From JACCVG01 sp963790245 (lineage in GTDB: Bacteria > Actinomycetota > Thermoleophilia > Solirubrobacterales > Thermoleophilaceae): 64,000 nt of DNA. Made by a program: the position numbers and the translations under genes. Where the stretch lies: assembly GCA_963790245.1 (NCBI GenBank), contig CAWBNP010000002.1:1116001-1180000 (forward strand). Direction: 5' to 3'. Numbering within the stretch: position 1 is the stretch's first letter; each line of letters opens with the position of its first letter. The notes beneath the pieces are model-generated. The model saw only the letters and a program-made list of their open reading frames with translations, had not been told where the DNA came from and searched no databases. Shown here piece by piece: positions 54,855 to 63,258 of the stretch.

Positions 54855-57814
54855 TTCGATGAGCGCAGCTCAGGCCCGGCGGCCGAACCCCAAACCTCCT
54901 CCGGCGACCAATCAAGCAGCTCGCAGAGCTCGTCGGCCGGTGGGAGATCGCCGCTCGCAAGAGACTCGCGCGCCAGCTCGGTAGCGGCGTCCTGGGGCAA
55001 CCGGTAGGCGTCCAGGACCGGCTTGACGGGGCGGAACAGCCAGATTGGCCGGCGCAACTCCCCGCTCGCCGGTCGAGTCACGGACAGCCACTTCCTGTAG
55101 ACCTCGCGGGAGCGCTCGAAGTCGACGAAGATATCCGCGTACCGGTCATCGGGGCGCGCGGGAGTGACCCGGACTTTTTGATGCCAGCAGTGCATCCCGC
55201 TGATCGGGTCAGGGTGTACCGGAAAGGTGATGTTCTGGTGCACTCCGGCGTCACTCCACCAGACCCGACTCGAACTCGGATCTTCTGACTCCCAGGGCTG
55301 CACGCCATGGATCTGGCGGAACCGAACCCCGGATCCCTCCTCAGTCATGTCGACCAGCGCAGAGGACCAGCGCTCCATGCCCTGGGTCTCCTTGAGCCGC
55401 CAGCGACCCATGTGATGCGAGGCCGCGACGACCCCCGGCCTGATCCCCTCCGTGACAAGCGCCTTGATCACGAACCAGCCGATCTCCGTCTCCACTCGCG
55501 CGAGCGCACCGCTTGACAGGCCGACGCGTTCAGCGTCCTGCGGGCAAACCAGAAGGGGATGGGTATGGGAGAGCTCGTTCAGGAACTTGGCGTTGCCCGA
55601 GCGAGAATGGATCATGGTCGGCAGCCGGTAGGTCGGGAGCAGGAGATATTCCCCGACCTCGTGATCGATCAATGAGTGGTGGACGTGGCTGCGGAAGTAC
55701 CCAGGTGTCGCCATCTCGGGCCACCCCGCCGCCGGTAGCTCGGCTTGGTAGAGCTCGAGCTTGCGGGAGGGGGTGTTGAAGCCGTGCCTGGGCACGCCGT
55801 CGATATCGGCGGCGATCCGATCGGCACGCCCCGTCAACGGCAAGTGCTCGGGATCGAAGGTCGGAAGCGTGTGCGTGGACTCGACGCCGGTTATCGATGC
55901 CTCCGGCGGTAGCTCGACCTCGTTCTCGTGTTGGGCGTACTCCTCCGTCGAGATCTCTACAACGCCGTGATGGCGCATGTACTCGAGCGGCGTGCGACCG
56001 TCGGCCTCGGCCTTCTCGGGAAGGCCCGGCACCGAATTCTCGAACATCCACCGGTAGTACTCTTCGAGCTTGATCTTCTCACCGGGTCGGTAGGGCGACT
56101 CGTAGTACTGGCGGATACCGAGCGAACCGTCCGGGTCGGCGCGCCAGGACACCTCGATCCAGAACTCGCCCTCCTCCCAGACCTCACCGGGGTTGGCCTC
56201 GTAGGTGAAATCCACCCGCTTGCCCATCCGCTCCATCGCGACCCGCTGCACCGGCTGGCGAAAGCCGAGCCAGCGGCCAGAATGGGTCTCGTAGGAGTGG
56301 GTGTCGTGGCGTTCTGGTCCGTGGCCCATCGGCAAGACGTAGTCCGCCCACCAGGCCGACTCCGACCAAGTGGGAGTCATCGCCCCATGGAGCCCGACGA
56401 GCTGCTCATCGCGGAGGGCGCGCAGCCATGAGTAGCCGTCCGGATAGGTCCAGACAGGATTTAGCACGCGCGTGAATAGGACGGGCTGTGTTCCGCGGCC
56501 ATCGAGGAGGAAATGCGGATACAGCGGGCTCATCTCGTTGTGGGAGAGTGGATACTCGCGTGGCCAGCTGAGCTCGTTCCACTGCTGATTGGCCGAGGGC
56601 TTCTTCCAGGGCGCCGGGATGAACTTGTTCCACGCGTTCGGGGATGTGCCGCCGACCGTCCCGACCGAACCGGTCAGGACGTTCAACAGCATCAAGCTGC
56701 GAGTGATCTGCCAACCGTGGAGATTCCCGGCGGCTGCAGCCCGCCAGATGTGCGATGCGAACGCTGGCGCCGCCTGGGCGATTTCCCGTGCGACCTGAAC
56801 CAGCACGCCCGCCGGGACCCCGGACTCTGACTCGGCGAATTCCGGGGTATAGCGCGCGTACTCGCCACGGAGCTCGTGGATGAAGTTCGCGAAGGTCGGC
56901 TCGGCCGTGGGTGCGCGGTGCTCCAGATACGTACGCCAATTGACCCATTTCCGCACGAACTCGGCGTCGTAGAGCTCCTCGTCGAGCAGGACCTTCGCGA
57001 TCGCCAACAGGGCAGCCGCTTCTGTGCCGGGCCAGGTCGGCAGCCAGTAGTCGGCCTTGGATGCGGTGTTCGAGAGTCGCGGATCCATCACCGCCGTCTT
57101 GCCGCCCCGGTGCTGGCCCTCCATGATCCGCTGCGCATGCGGGTTGAAGTAGTGGCCGGCCTCGAGGTGGGAGGAGATCAGCAGGGTGAACTTCGCGTTG
57201 GCGTAGTCGGGTGAGGGGCGGTCGGTCCCGGCCCACATGCCATAGCCACAGCGCCCACCCGACGAACAGACGTTGGTGTGGGAATTGTGGCCGTCAGCTC
57301 CCCAGGTCTCGAGAAAACGGTCAGCGAAGCCATCCTCACCCGGCCGGCCTACGAAGTAGAGGACGTCGTTCGGGCGGCCGGCGCTGAAGGCGTCGTGCAT
57401 CCGCTCGGCGAAAGTGTCGAGCACGTGGTCCCAACCGACCCGTTCCCAGCCTCCGGCGCCTCGCGGCCCCGTCCGTCTGAGCGGATGCAAGATGCGCTCG
57501 GGGTCGGTTATTTGGTTGATCGTCGCCGGACCCTTCGCACAGTTGCGCCCGCGACTACCAGGGTGGTGGGGATTCCCCTCGAGCTTCGCAACCTCGAGAG
57601 TCTGCTTGTCGACGTAAGCGGTCAGTCCGCACGCGGACTCGCAGTTGAAGCAAACGGTGGGCACGATCATGTACTCGCGCTCGACCTTGCGTTTTGGATC
57701 GAACGCCGTCCAGGAGTCCCACTGATCCGGCGGTGGGTAGCTCTCGAGCAGCCCGTCGCGTGGCCCGTAACCCGTCGGGCGCCGCGCCCCCGCGCGTCCG
57801 ACGCCTGACTTCAT
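54851..57814 (-). CDS. cytoplasmic molybdopterin oxidoreductase, sulfite-dehydrogenase (SoeA)-like
   Basis: 987-residue DMSO-reductase-family catalytic subunit. N-terminal [4Fe-4S] site 'VCFNCESACGLTAYVD' then 'GRNCAKG'; the Mo-ligand region 'HTNVCSSGGRCGYGMWAG' has Cys; MGD-binding motifs follow and the C-terminal domain starts near 'EYLLLPTYRLPTMIHSRSGN'. No twin-arginine signal, so it stays in the cytoplasm, as SoeA does. With the ferredoxin-NrfD fusion upstream it forms a SoeABC-like complex; polysulfide/thiosulfate reductase (PsrA/PhsA) is the main alternative. ATG at 57814 has a GAAGGG site; a longer frame overlaps the preceding gene. Confidence 0.82.
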   Translation of the reverse strand: MKSGVGRAGARRPTGYGPRDGLLESYPPPDQWDSWTAFDPKRKVEREYMIVPTVCFNCESACGLTAYVDKQTLEVAKLEGNPHHPGSRGRNCAKGPATINQITDPERILHPLRRTGPRGAGGWERVGWDHVLDTFAERMHDAFSAGRPNDVLYFVGRPGEDGFADRFLETWGADGHNSHTNVCSSGGRCGYGMWAGTDRPSPDYANAKFTLLISSHLEAGHYFNPHAQRIMEGQHRGGKTAVMDPRLSNTASKADYWLPTWPGTEAAALLAIAKVLLDEELYDAEFVRKWVNWRTYLEHRAPTAEPTFANFIHELRGEYARYTPEFAESESGVPAGVLVQVAREIAQAAPAFASHIWRAAAAGNLHGWQITRSLMLLNVLTGSVGTVGGTSPNAWNKFIPAPWKKPSANQQWNELSWPREYPLSHNEMSPLYPHFLLDGRGTQPVLFTRVLNPVWTYPDGYSWLRALRDEQLVGLHGAMTPTWSESAWWADYVLPMGHGPERHDTHSYETHSGRWLGFRQPVQRVAMERMGKRVDFTYEANPGEVWEEGEFWIEVSWRADPDGSLGIRQYYESPYRPGEKIKLEEYYRWMFENSVPGLPEKAEADGRTPLEYMRHHGVVEISTEEYAQHENEVELPPEASITGVESTHTLPTFDPEHLPLTGRADRIAADIDGVPRHGFNTPSRKLELYQAELPAAGWPEMATPGYFRSHVHHSLIDHEVGEYLLLPTYRLPTMIHSRSGNAKFLNELSHTHPLLVCPQDAERVGLSSGALARVETEIGWFVIKALVTEGIRPGVVAASHHMGRWRLKETQGMERWSSALVDMTEEGSGVRFRQIHGVQPWESEDPSSSRVWWSDAGVHQNITFPVHPDPISGMHCWHQKVRVTPARPDDRYADIFVDFERSREVYRKWLSVTRPASGELRRPIWLFRPVKPVLDAYRLPQDAATELARESLASGDLPPADELCELLDWSPEEVWGSAAGPELRSSK

Positions 57815-57834
57815 CGAGCCCTTCTTTCGTGCGC

Positions 57835-59346
57835 TCAACTGAGCGGAACGCTTTGGCCGGCGCGTACCCACGCATCCTCGTAGAGCCAGAGCCCGACCAT
57901 CGCAAGAACTCCGCCCAAGGCGAGCGCGCCGGGCTCGCCGGTCAGGAGGTAGATCCCCGCGAGCGCTGCGGAGGCGAGCATTCCGAGCCCGAGCCCGAAC
58001 CAGAAGCGCTTCGCGAAAAGATCTCGCCGGAGGTTTGTAGCCGCGCGCTCGGCCTGCCGGGTCGGATGCTTGCCGTAGGTGTCGAGGAGCGTCAACGAGA
58101 CGCTCGCCAGCCCGCTCAGGCCGAGGGCGAGCGCCAGGGTCCGCTCGAGTTCGGCCGGCGCCTGGACGAAGAGCGCCGTCAGGCTGAGGGCTCCCGACCC
58201 CGCCAGGACCGCGTTGACCACGGTGTGGGGGAAGAGCAGCGGTGACTGCCAGAGGTCACGTCCCTCACACTGATTGAAGAGAAAAGCGGTGTAGCCGGCC
58301 AGCATCACGCCCGCCGGGACCATCGCCCAGCGGAGGGCGTCACGGATCTCCTCGGCACCGAGAAGGGCGGCGACCGTGAATGCGAGGGTGACGGCCGCGG
58401 CCAGGTTGATGAACTGGGCGCCGATCGTCAACCACGAGGTCCAGTGCGGCTTGAGAAAGAGAAAGAGAAAGCGCGAAGGCCGCTTGAGGTCCCAGACCAG
58501 GAAGATCCCGGTCACGGCGATCCCGGCGAGGGCCACGACGCCAGGGATCACATCGGCGAACGCCGAGCCGGACGCGCCGACGACCAGCATCAAGACCGCG
58601 AGCAGCATCGCGCCGGCGGCAATCCCCTTGGAGAGGAAGTAGCTCGAGACCTTCCAGCCCCACGGGGCCGGATGGGCGATGTCGGACATGACGGTCGCCC
58701 CTCCTGTGCCGGCGAGGGGCTTCAGCTTCTGGCGCTGTGACTCCGGGACCTCGGAGATGTACTCGCTCGCGCCGGAGACCGCAAGCGGGTCAATCGACGC
58801 CGAGGTCGCGCCGATGTAGAAGAGCTTCGGGCTGGTCCCCTGCTCGGGCGCCCTGATCTGAGTCGGCTGGGTGTCGATCAGGCGGCTGACCTCCGACTCA
58901 GGGTCGTCGAGGTCGCCGGAGATGATCGCCTGGGTCGGACAGACGATCTCGCATGAGGGCTTGAGCCCCTCGTCAACCCGATGCGAGCAGAAGTTGCACT
59001 TGGCGGCCGTGTGTGATTCGGGGTCGATGTAGAGGGCGTCATATGGACACGCGTTCAAGCACGCCTTGCATCCGATGCAGCGGTCGCTGTCGAAGTCGAC
59101 GATGCCATCGGCGCGGCGGTAGAGCGCCTTGGTAGGGCAGATCTCGATACAGGGAGCGTCATCGCAGTGGTTGCAGCGCATTACCGAGAAGGACCGCTGC
59201 GTGTCCGGGAACGAGCCCTGCTCGACGTACTTGACCCAAGTCCGAAAAACGCCGAGTTCGACGCCGTTCTCCTGCTTGCAGGCGACCGTGCAAGCGTGGC
59301 ATCCGATACAGGAGCGCTGATCGATTACGAACCCGAAGCGGGTCAT
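57835..59346 (-). CDS. fused four-cluster ferredoxin and NrfD-type membrane anchor (SoeB-SoeC)
   Basis: 503-residue fusion. Residues 1-~170: four [4Fe-4S] clusters, 'CIGCHACTVACKQEN', 'CNHCDDAPCIEICPTKAL', 'CIGCKACLNACPYDAL' and 'CNFCSHRVDEGLKPSCE'. After a linker, residues ~225-503 form about eight membrane helices of the NrfD/PsrC family. These are two separate subunits (SoeB and SoeC) in most complexes. It should pass electrons from the Mo subunit to the quinone pool. ATGA overlap with the ferritin-like gene; 20 nt before the Mo subunit start. Confidence 0.88.
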   Translation of the reverse strand: MTRFGFVIDQRSCIGCHACTVACKQENGVELGVFRTWVKYVEQGSFPDTQRSFSVMRCNHCDDAPCIEICPTKALYRRADGIVDFDSDRCIGCKACLNACPYDALYIDPESHTAAKCNFCSHRVDEGLKPSCEIVCPTQAIISGDLDDPESEVSRLIDTQPTQIRAPEQGTSPKLFYIGATSASIDPLAVSGASEYISEVPESQRQKLKPLAGTGGATVMSDIAHPAPWGWKVSSYFLSKGIAAGAMLLAVLMLVVGASGSAFADVIPGVVALAGIAVTGIFLVWDLKRPSRFLFLFLKPHWTSWLTIGAQFINLAAAVTLAFTVAALLGAEEIRDALRWAMVPAGVMLAGYTAFLFNQCEGRDLWQSPLLFPHTVVNAVLAGSGALSLTALFVQAPAELERTLALALGLSGLASVSLTLLDTYGKHPTRQAERAATNLRRDLFAKRFWFGLGLGMLASAALAGIYLLTGEPGALALGGVLAMVGLWLYEDAWVRAGQSVPLS

Positions 59347-59936
59347 GGATTTGTAGGGCGCTCGAAGGGAATCCGCTTCGAAGCGAGCATCAGGCTGAGG
59401 ACGTTCTCCCAGTTACGGGTGATTTTGGCGGCCATCGCGAGATCCTCTTCGAGGCAGTCGTGCGCGACTCGAGCCGTCTGCTCGTCCCCTGAGCGCCGAG
59501 CCAATCGCTCGACGAGCTCAAGCAGCGCGATCTCGAGGTGCTCGAAGACGAAGGCGTCGCGAGCATTGGCGCCGTGGTTCTGCCCGCCAATCGCGCCGAG
59601 CCGCGCCCGCATAGCGGCGCCCGCGCCCGAGGCGAAAGTCGCTACCGGGCCGGTCGGCGCCCCCCCGAGTTCGCCAATCCGTCTCCCCAACGCCTGGTGG
59701 TGTGCCGCGGTCTGCTCCCGATGCTCGCCGAACGCCTCGAGCATGTTGGAGAGGAGATCGTGGACATCCTTCATCTCGGGCCGCTCGCGCTCAGCGCGTA
59801 CCGCGGAGAGCATTGGATCGAACATGCGTAGCGCGGCACCCTTGAGCATGTGGATCGTCTTCAGCTGATCGAGCAGCAACTCGCGCTGTTCGCCGTACCC
59901 GACAGGTGAGGGCTGCCCGGCCGCGACCGAGCTCAC
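59343..59936 (-). CDS. ferritin-like four-helix protein (DUF892/YciE-like)
   Basis: 197 residues, almost all helical, with Glu/His patterns spaced like a diiron four-helix bundle: 'AFGEHREQTAAHHQALGRR', 'FVFEHLEIALLELVERLARR' and 'AHDCLEEDLAMAA'. It resembles DUF892/YciE proteins. GTG start overlaps the stop of the MBL-rhodanese gene, and its own stop overlaps the next ATG. Role in this operon is unknown; iron buffering or a redox function is conceivable. Confidence 0.72.
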   Translation of the reverse strand: MSSVAAGQPSPVGYGEQRELLLDQLKTIHMLKGAALRMFDPMLSAVRAERERPEMKDVHDLLSNMLEAFGEHREQTAAHHQALGRRIGELGGAPTGPVATFASGAGAAMRARLGAIGGQNHGANARDAFVFEHLEIALLELVERLARRSGDEQTARVAHDCLEEDLAMAAKITRNWENVLSLMLASKRIPFERPTNP

Positions 59937-61330
59937 GCCGGTACCCCGGCGGACTCGAGCTGCTGCCCCATCCGTCCGAGCTTGGGAACGCCACCGTCTG
60001 TCACGTGGATCACCTGGCGTCCTCCGAAACGCTGCACGAGGCTGGCGCCGACGGCCGCCCGCTGACCCGAGCCGCAGATCACGGCGATCGGCAGATCCGG
60101 GTCGAGCCCTTCGGGCAGGTCGGTGATGTCGTGGTAGGTCTTGAAGTGCGAACCAGGCAGGTGGCCGGCATCCCACTCGCCCTGACCGCGGACGTCAAGT
60201 ACCTGGGTCTCAGGCTCATCGCTCAACCGCTGCGGGAGGAGTTCGGCCTCGACCCGTTCGATCCGTTGGACCGGCAGCTTTTCCTGCCGCCAGGCGGTCA
60301 TGCCGCCGGCAAGGAACCCGCCGAACTTCCGCATCCCGACAGCCAGCGCCAGCCGCGCCGCCCTGCGACCGTCCTCGTCGTCGCGGCCGAGGAAGATGAT
60401 CGGTTGCTCGCGATCGGCGAGCCACGCGAGCTTTGACCCGAAGCCGGCGTAGAGCATCGGAATACAGAGCGCCCCGGGGATGTGGGCCTCGTCGAACTGT
60501 TGGTCGGTGCGGACATCAACCAGCATCGCGCCCTCTGCGCGTTTGACCTCTACCTGGCGGGGACTGAGAGGAAGGACCTCGACGCCGTCCGTGAGGAGCG
60601 GACCGCGATTGAGCTCGACGATCGCCTGGAAATTCGGTGGCTGGGGGCCCAGCTTGGCGAGCGACCGCTCGACGAAATCATCCTCGTCGCCGATCGAGAG
60701 CATCGCGTTGTGGCCCTTTTCGAAACCGATCGAGCTCGAGACCTTCATATCCATCCCGGGGCCACCACACATCGACCCGCCCAGATGGCCTGGCCAAACC
60801 TCACAGAAGTCGGGCAAGGGCATCAGCTTCTCGTGCAGGGAGTTGAAGATCCCCCGCGCGCCGTCAGCCTTGTCGATCGCCAGGTCGGGGCGGGCGATGT
60901 CACCGACGAAGAGGGTGTCGCCACTGAGAACGGCCCACGGCTGCTCGTCCCCGCGGCCGGTATCGGTCAACTGGAAGGCCGTGTGCTCGGGGCGATGGCC
61001 CGGAGTGTGCAGCGCCTCGACCTTGAGGTTGCCGAGCTCGAGCACCCAGCCATCGGCGAAAGGTTCATGTTCATAGTCGGGAGCAGCGAGTTCGTGAATG
61101 TGGATCGTCGCGCCGGTGGCGGCCGCGAGGCGTCCGTGACCCGAGACGTGATCGGCGTGATTGTGGGTCTCGAGGATGTGCTCGATGTGGACGCCCATGT
61201 ATCGGGCGAGCTCGAGGTACTCGTCGATCTCGAACCGCGGATCCACTACGGCCGCCACACCAGCCTTCTCGTCTCCAATCAGATACGACGCGCAGCCGAG
61301 GTCGTTGTGGACTATCTGCCGAAAGATCAT
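59933..61330 (-). CDS. persulfide dioxygenase-like MBL protein with two rhodanese domains
   Basis: 465 residues. The N-terminal MBL domain has 'ILETHNHADHVSGHGRLAA', 'LHTPGHRPEHTAF' and 'LSGDTLFVGDIARPDL', closest to ETHE1/persulfide dioxygenases. Two rhodanese domains follow. In the first the active loop is 'IIFLGRDDEDGR', with no Cys, so it is inactive. In the second it is 'AVICGSGQRAAVG' with the Cys, and 'DVRGQGEWDAGHLPGSH' precedes it. It would oxidise thiol persulfides to sulfite in the cytoplasm, the substrate for the SoeA-like enzyme. ATG at 61330 after GAGGG. First gene of the operon. Confidence 0.85.
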   Translation of the reverse strand: MIFRQIVHNDLGCASYLIGDEKAGVAAVVDPRFEIDEYLELARYMGVHIEHILETHNHADHVSGHGRLAAATGATIHIHELAAPDYEHEPFADGWVLELGNLKVEALHTPGHRPEHTAFQLTDTGRGDEQPWAVLSGDTLFVGDIARPDLAIDKADGARGIFNSLHEKLMPLPDFCEVWPGHLGGSMCGGPGMDMKVSSSIGFEKGHNAMLSIGDEDDFVERSLAKLGPQPPNFQAIVELNRGPLLTDGVEVLPLSPRQVEVKRAEGAMLVDVRTDQQFDEAHIPGALCIPMLYAGFGSKLAWLADREQPIIFLGRDDEDGRRAARLALAVGMRKFGGFLAGGMTAWRQEKLPVQRIERVEAELLPQRLSDEPETQVLDVRGQGEWDAGHLPGSHFKTYHDITDLPEGLDPDLPIAVICGSGQRAAVGASLVQRFGGRQVIHVTDGGVPKLGRMGQQLESAGVPA

Positions 61331-61651
61331 TGAGACCCTCGCTTTGTCGGTTGCCCAGTTAGGCATTTGAGCATATACGGGCTTGGCAAAACCGCAACTC
61401 GCCGGCCGCCCCCACACTCAAGCCGCGGTCAGACTCATCATCTGACGCACGGCGATCTGTGCGTCGGACCTTGGTTCGCGTTGCGCATACCGTCTGAAGT
61501 TGCGACTATCGGCAAGTTCGCACGGCCGACTGGCGGAGTGGGAGGAAGATTGAGCGGACTCGGAGAAGGGGTGAGGCGACAGCGCACGCCCGCGCCGCGG
61601 GCGGGCGGACCTGCGCCCCAGGTCACCGGCCTTGACCGGCCCGGGAGGCTG
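61331..61651. other. intergenic region between divergent sulfur and mce operons
   Basis: Non-coding by appearance. It contains two overlapping inverted repeats, GTCAGA-N7-TCTGAC (61428-61446) and GACGCAC-N8-GTGCGTC (61444-61465), which could be operator sites. A possible but weak plus-strand promoter, TTGCGC-N17-GACTAT, lies at 61481-61509. The part from about 61571 is open in the yrbE frame and might be coding if translation starts at the GTG there. Confidence 0.5.
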
Positions 61652-62425
61652 ATGGCGACCCAGATCCGGCGCATCGGCGGCATGGCTGCACTAGCCGTGC
61701 AGGCAGTCGTCGCAATCGCCGAGCCTCCCTTCGTCTGGAGACGTGAGTTCGTCCGACAGGCAATCTTTGTTTTGAAGGTCTCGCTGATCCCGATCGCCTT
61801 CTCGATAGCCGCCTGGGGCTTCTCCGGGCCCGGGTTGCAAGCGGGCAATTTCCTCATTACGTTCGGGACGATCGATCGAGCCGGCGGCTTCATGGTCGTC
61901 GCGATCGTCCGCGAGTTCGGAACCTTCGTGACGGCCACCGTCGTGGCTGGCGTCGTCGGAACCACGATCACGGCAGAGCTCGGGGCGCGCAAGATTCTCG
62001 GTGAACTCGATGCGCTGCGGGTGATGGCGGTCGATCCGATCCGCTACATGGTCGCTCCGCGAGTGCTCGCGTTGACCCTCGTAATGATGGTCTTGGACAT
62101 CTTCGCGCTGCTGGCCGGTGTCGCTGGCGGTTATCTCGCCGACGTCGGGGTGCTTGGTGGAACCACCGGGGGCTTTCTGAAGAGCTTCTTCTTGAACACG
62201 ACCTTCCTCGACCTCGCGGCGAGCGTCATCAAGGTCGGAATCTTCGGCTTCTTGATCGGCGTCATCTGCTGCTACAAGGGCCTCAACGTCAAAGGTGGTG
62301 CGGAGGGCGTAGGGCGCGCTGTGAATGAGGCCGTCGTCGGTTGCCTGCTCGCCATCTTCTTCGTGAACCTCGTCTACACGCAGTACTTCCTCGCGGCCTA
62401 TCCAGACGTCGGGGTGTTCCGCTGA
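61652..62425 (+). CDS. yrbE: YrbE/MlaE-family permease (first of pair)
   Basis: 257-residue permease of an Mce lipid importer. Five membrane helices; the family motif region 'VVAIVREFGTFVTATVVAG' and 'TITAELGARKILGELDALRV' (EExDAL-like) marks the coupling to the ATPase. I choose the ATG preceded by GGGAGG at 5 nt; the frame also allows GTG near 61571. A second yrbE gene and an mce gene follow, the canonical order. No ATPase (mkl) gene is in view. Confidence 0.88.
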   Translation: MATQIRRIGGMAALAVQAVVAIAEPPFVWRREFVRQAIFVLKVSLIPIAFSIAAWGFSGPGLQAGNFLITFGTIDRAGGFMVVAIVREFGTFVTATVVAGVVGTTITAELGARKILGELDALRVMAVDPIRYMVAPRVLALTLVMMVLDIFALLAGVAGGYLADVGVLGGTTGGFLKSFFLNTTFLDLAASVIKVGIFGFLIGVICCYKGLNVKGGAEGVGRAVNEAVVGCLLAIFFVNLVYTQYFLAAYPDVGVFR

Positions 62426-62466
62426 GCCCCGACCAGCAACCCTCCCGCCAGCGTTCGCTTGACCGC

Positions 62467-63258
62467 GTGGACGAAAGCGGGCAGGGCAGCGGCATGGGGC
62501 TGCTCGCGCTGCAAGGCGAAATCGCGCGCTTCTCCTGGCGGGCGACCAAGGAAATGCGACACCTGCCGACGTTCACGGCCGAGGCGATCCGCCAGGGAGC
62601 AATCATCGCGACCGGCAGTGTGCTGGTGATCATGGTGATCTCGTTTCTCGCGGGCGGAAGCTGCGGGCTGGAGTCGACCGCCCTCGCGCGCTCGTTCGGC
62701 GTCGACCCGATCGCCGGCGGCTTCTCGACCTGGTGCACGTTGCGCGAGGTCGTTCCGTTCGTCTTCGGCTACATCCTCGCCGCAAAGGTCGGCTGCGGGA
62801 TGGTCGCCGAGCTGGCCTCGATGCAGGTCCGTGAGGAAGTCGACGCGCTCGAAACGATGGCCGTGCGATCGGTGGCCTATCTCGTCTGCACCCGTTTCGT
62901 GGGCGCGGCGATAGTCCTTCCATTCGCCTACCTGCTCGCCGTCGCCTCCTCTTATCTGGCCGCCTACTTGATGTCGGTGATCCGCTTCGGCGACGTATCG
63001 GAGGGCACCTGGACGCGGTTCTTCCTCTACTTCCAGGATGAGTCCGACCTTTTCTATTCCTTGATCAAGGGGCTTGTGATCGCCGCGTTCGTCATCACGA
63101 CGGCTCTGTTCTTCGGCTACACGGCCCGGGGCGGGCCGATCGAGGTCGGTAGAGCGACAGCCCGCTCGATGGCCGTCAACATCATCGGTGTGACCTTCAT
63201 CAGCATGGTCGGCACACTGATCTTCTGGGGTGCCAATCCGCGCATCCCGATCGGGTAG
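62467..63258 (+). CDS. yrbE: YrbE/MlaE-family permease (second of pair)
   Basis: 263 residues from GTG (254 from ATG at 62494). It has five helices and 'VPFVFGYILAAKVGCGMVAE' followed by 'MQVREEVDALETMAVRSVAY', the EExDALxxM coupling motif of the family. With the previous gene it would make the heterodimeric membrane part of the Mce transporter. Its stop codon abuts the mce ATG (TAGATG). Confidence 0.88.
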   Translation: MDESGQGSGMGLLALQGEIARFSWRATKEMRHLPTFTAEAIRQGAIIATGSVLVIMVISFLAGGSCGLESTALARSFGVDPIAGGFSTWCTLREVVPFVFGYILAAKVGCGMVAELASMQVREEVDALETMAVRSVAYLVCTRFVGAAIVLPFAYLLAVASSYLAAYLMSVIRFGDVSEGTWTRFFLYFQDESDLFYSLIKGLVIAAFVITTALFFGYTARGGPIEVGRATARSMAVNIIGVTFISMVGTLIFWGANPRIPIG

